Part shown: piece after piece, positions 6,383-7,824 of the stretch | Numbering within the stretch: the stretch's first letter is position 1 | How the letters are laid out: each line of letters opens with the position of its first letter | Assembly: GCA_002171675.1 (NCBI GenBank) | Contig: NHDX01000028.1 | Coordinates: 1-7,824, forward strand | Length of the DNA: 7,824 nucleotides | Reading direction: 5' to 3' | From: Chloroflexi bacterium TMED70 | GTDB taxonomy: Bacteria > Chloroflexota > Dehalococcoidia > Lucifugimonadales > Lucifugimonadaceae | Translations under genes and position numbers: made by a program | The notes under the pieces: model-generated | The model's input: the letters and a program-made list of their open reading frames with translations, nothing else | Told to the model about the DNA's origin: nothing | The model's database searches: none

Positions 6383-7273
6383 CTACTTAGTTATAGGGGC
6401 AGAAAATACATCAAATAATTCTTCAAAGTTTATATTTTCATTTAGAAGTTTATTAGAATACAGAACCTTATCATTATGATCAAAAGCATAAGTTTCGAAT
6501 GAATCAGAAAGTTTTCCGATAGATTCTTCAGTATTTTCTTCAACAATTACAATTGGAATTTTTAACTTCTTTGCCTCATAAATAACATACTCTACAGGTG
6601 TTATGTTATTAGTAGCTATTAGTACATTTAGAGTGCCTGATTGAAGAGCAGAAAGTTGAACATCTGGTCTGTCTCCTCTTACAACTAAAGCAACATTTTT
6701 TCTTGTCGAAAAATACTCTGGACCCCAATCTAAGACAAATCCACCGATGAGGTAGTTTTCAATAATTTTATCTGTATTTTGATCTCCAATTATCTTCGAG
6801 GTAGTTAATGAGTTTGAGATATCATCAACAGTTTTAGTCATGAAAAATCTTTGTTCTTCTAATATTGCAATAATTTTTTTATTATCATTAGAAAGATTTT
6901 TCTTATATTTCATTACTCCGTTAACAATAAAGCCAACAAGCCGATCATTAAATGATTTTTCAATATTTACAAAATTATCATCATTTTTTTCTATGAAAAT
7001 CACCTTAGCATCAAATTTATCTAATACCTTTTTTTGTGAGGTTAAGTCATTTTGATTTAGCTCAAGAAAAACTAAATCTGAATTAGAATGAGATGAATTT
7101 TTATTATTTATATCTAATAATTCATTGATTTTTTTATGCTCAACTATCTCATCATTCTCTAATTCACCTACATAGGTTTTTATACCTCTATCAAGAGACT
7201 CTTTAACAATTCCAGATAAAATAGCTGTTTTACCACTATCTTTTTCTGATGATGAAATACAAATTACTGGCAT
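6383..7273 (-). CDS. BioD-like P-loop protein with DRTGG domain (phosphotransacetylase N-terminal-like), 296 aa
   Basis: The N-terminal half resembles the BioD-like NTPase domain seen at the front of large phosphotransacetylases and in stand-alone proteins of similar length (COG0857-like). The P-loop is SEKDSGKT at 9-16, with serine where the first glycine of GxxxxGKT is usual. DLVFLEL (66-72) matches the DxxxxE strand, and LVGFIVNGV (112-120) matches the GxxxN strand of the family. The C-terminal half, about 160-255, fits a DRTGG domain: IGGFV near 176, RGDRPDVQLSAL at 199-210, then a degenerate TNN at 221-223 where TGG is typical, and IPIVIVEENT near 239-248. There is no phosphotransacetylase catalytic domain, so enzymatic acetyl transfer is not expected; a regulatory or nucleotide-sensing role is inference. 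It is the first gene of the six-gene run. No Shine-Dalgarno precedes the ATG, and promoter-like elements lie directly against it. Confidence 0.8.
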   Translation of the reverse strand: MPVICISSSEKDSGKTAILSGIVKESLDRGIKTYVGELENDEIVEHKKINELLDINNKNSSHSNSDLVFLELNQNDLTSQKKVLDKFDAKVIFIEKNDDNFVNIEKSFNDRLVGFIVNGVMKYKKNLSNDNKKIIAILEEQRFFMTKTVDDISNSLTTSKIIGDQNTDKIIENYLIGGFVLDWGPEYFSTRKNVALVVRGDRPDVQLSALQSGTLNVLIATNNITPVEYVIYEAKKLKIPIVIVEENTEESIGKLSDSFETYAFDHNDKVLYSNKLLNENINFEELFDVFSAPITK

Positions 7274-7276
7274 AAT

Positions 7277-7305
7277 ATATAAATAATAATGAATAATTAG
7301 GTCAA
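7277..7305 (-). promoter_or_regulatory. Possible promoter of the six-gene minus-strand run
   Basis: On the minus strand, TTGACC (7300-7305) is separated by 17 bases from TTATAT (7277-7282), which ends three bases before the ATG at 7273. Transcription from here would start at or next to the ATG, giving a leaderless or nearly leaderless message, consistent with the missing Shine-Dalgarno. TATTAT at 7283-7288 is an alternative -10. AT-rich DNA yields such matches by chance. Confidence 0.35.
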
Positions 7306-7341
7306 TTTACACGTTTTTTGTCATTCATTATTGAATTTTTT

Positions 7342-7362
7342 GGTTAAAAATTAATGTTAACC
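7342..7362. repeat. Short inverted repeat between the minus-strand run and tRNA-Phe
   Basis: GGTTAA and TTAACC arms of six bases separated by nine bases. It lies 37 bases upstream of the possible -35 of the minus-strand promoter and 13 bases before the tRNA. It could be an operator or chance in AT-rich DNA. It lacks a T-run and a G+C-rich stem, so it is unlikely to be a terminator. Confidence 0.25.
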
Positions 7363-7367
7363 TTTTC

Positions 7368-7457
7368 AATTAAGTGCCTGGGTAGCTCAGGGGTAGAGCA
7401 CTGCGCTGAAAACGCAGGTGTCGACAGTTCGAATCTGTCCCTAGGCACCACTTAATT
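7368..7457 (+). repeat. Inverted repeat in the tRNA-Phe leader and trailer
   Basis: Leader bases 7368-7375 (AATTAAGT) are complementary to 7450-7457 (ACTTAATT), which include the last A of the CCA. In the precursor this would extend the acceptor helix by eight pairs, leaving A73-C74-C75 as a three-base bulge. The 5' arm also allows a shifted acceptor pairing (7374-7380 with 7442-7448). The complementarity is read directly; any effect on processing is inference. Confidence 0.6.
7376..7450 (+). tRNA. tRNA-Phe, anticodon GAA, CCA encoded
   Basis: A full 75-base cloverleaf can be folded by eye. The acceptor stem is GCCTGGG (7376-7382) with CCTAGGC (7440-7446), one G-U pair. The D stem is GCTC/GAGC (7385-7388, 7396-7399). 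The anticodon stem is CTGCG/CGCAG (7401-7405, 7413-7417), with loop CTGAAAA and anticodon GAA at 7408-7410. The variable loop is five bases. The T stem is GACAG/CTGTC (7423-7427, 7435-7439) around TTCGAAT. Discriminator A7447 and CCA at 7448-7450 follow. The anticodon reads UUU and UUC codons, hence phenylalanine. The gene sits between the minus-strand run and the DUF1800 gene and appears to be a single-tRNA locus. Confidence 0.97.
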
Positions 7458-7468
7458 AAAGTTTAAGT

Positions 7469-7497
7469 TTGTGTAAGTAATTAAAATTATATATATT
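7469..7497 (+). promoter_or_regulatory. Possible promoter of the DUF1800 gene
   Basis: TTGTGT (7469-7474), a 17-base spacer, then TATATT (7492-7497), ten bases before the ATG at 7508. Only three of six -35 bases match consensus. The start of transcription would fall near 7504, again almost at the ATG, and no Shine-Dalgarno is present. Read-through from the tRNA is the alternative. Confidence 0.3.
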
Positions 7498-7507
7498 AGC
7501 TTTAATA

Positions 7508-7824
7508 ATGATTACTAATGTAGAGAAAAAAAGTTTGATAGCTCATCTAATGCGAAGAGCTGGATTTGGATGTAATTTTGATCAAATTGAAGAGTTATCT
7601 CTTTTAGATTATGACGATATAGTAGATCAGCTTCTAAACCCTGATTTTAGCCTCCCTGAAGACCAAGATTTATTAGAAAGATATTTTATAGCTTCGGTAG
7701 AAGCTAGAACAGCTAGACATGCAGACCCTCAATGGACTTGGAGATTAGCTAAATCTAAAAAACAACTTGAAGAAAAAATTTCTCTTTTTTGGCATGGGCT
7801 TTTAGCTGTAGGTGGAATAAAGTT
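7508..7824 (+). CDS. DUF1800 family protein, N-terminal fragment (105 codons before the window edge)
   Basis: The frame opens at ATG 7508 and runs to the window edge without a stop. The N-terminal DUF1800 signature is clear: a short helix followed by HLMRRAGFG at 13-21, a helix with a DDIVDQLLNP segment (36-45), and EKISLFWHG at 89-97, the family's strongly conserved EKxxLFWH stretch. Complete members are usually several hundred residues, so roughly a fifth to a quarter is seen. No signal peptide precedes the conserved region at this start. The biochemical function of the family is unknown; its members are commonly encoded next to a DUF1501 protein, which would be expected just beyond the window. 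The gene starts 57 bases after tRNA-Phe and is divergent from the minus-strand run. Confidence 0.85.
   Translation, partial: MITNVEKKSLIAHLMRRAGFGCNFDQIEELSLLDYDDIVDQLLNPDFSLPEDQDLLERYFIASVEARTARHADPQWTWRLAKSKKQLEEKISLFWHGLLAVGGIK

Noticed and set aside
6840..7055. 71-codon plus-strand open frame within the BioD-like gene
   Set aside because: It is a shadow of the coding strand with no supporting start signal.
22..7273. No complete gene ends in TGA (four TAA, four TAG), hinting at recoding of TGA
   Set aside because: Eight stops are too few, low-GC genomes use TGA less, and all tryptophans checked use TGG in intact frames under the standard code.
7452..7459. TTAATTAA palindrome after tRNA-Phe as a terminator or attachment site
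   Set aside because: It has no G+C-rich stem or T-run, no repeated tRNA 3' end in the window and no integrase gene; it is explained by the leader/trailer complementarity.

Overview
The window is AT-rich throughout, densely packed, and reads as ordinary bacterial chromosome: eight complete genes, one gene cut by the right edge, and one tRNA. No gene-free stretch exceeds about 100 bases. No mobile element, CRISPR array, phage gene or origin is visible. Small gaps, stop/start overlaps and low G+C suggest a streamlined free-living bacterium, plausibly marine bacterioplankton. A BioD/DRTGG protein, a DUF1800 protein and mycobacterial-type HadA/HadB dehydratases would fit low-GC marine Chloroflexota (SAR202-like) or marine Actinobacteriota. 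This placement is inference with low confidence.

Layout. On the left, a + strand pair encodes a Nudix hydrolase (22-453) and a GNAT acetyltransferase (best start 440, end 1036), overlapping by 14 bases. The GNAT gene converges on, and overlaps by 26 bases, the last gene of a six-gene - strand run from 7273 to 1011. In transcription order that run is: a BioD-like/DRTGG P-loop protein, a complete PcrA/UvrD helicase, a four-helix membrane protein, a HadA-like hotdog dehydratase subunit, a HadB-like hotdog dehydratase subunit, and a 598-residue protein made of two fused short-chain dehydrogenase (SDR) domains. Junctions are -11, -1, +2, +6 and +24 bases, so co-transcription is likely. To the right is tRNA-Phe(GAA) with encoded CCA (7376-7450), then the start of a DUF1800 gene (7508 onward).

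How the genes may work together. The last three genes of the run form a plausible module. HadA/HadB-type hotdog pairs hydrate or dehydrate (3R)-hydroxyacyl thioesters. SDR domains of the MFE-2/HSD17B4 type interconvert (3R)-hydroxyacyl- and 3-ketoacyl thioesters. Together they hold the same activities as the peroxisomal multifunctional enzyme (yeast Fox2p: SDR-SDR-hydratase 2), distributed over three polypeptides. Whether this serves beta-oxidation, fatty-acid synthesis or side-chain breakdown of another lipid cannot be told here, because no thiolase, ligase or ketosynthase lies in the window. The helicase and the BioD/DRTGG protein have no obvious functional link to this module.

The most interesting signal is the tandem SDR gene. 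Its two copies align without a gap over 202 residues, but conservation is very uneven: about 81% identity over a central 101-residue block against about 49% before it. Both copies have lost the usual NNAG motif.
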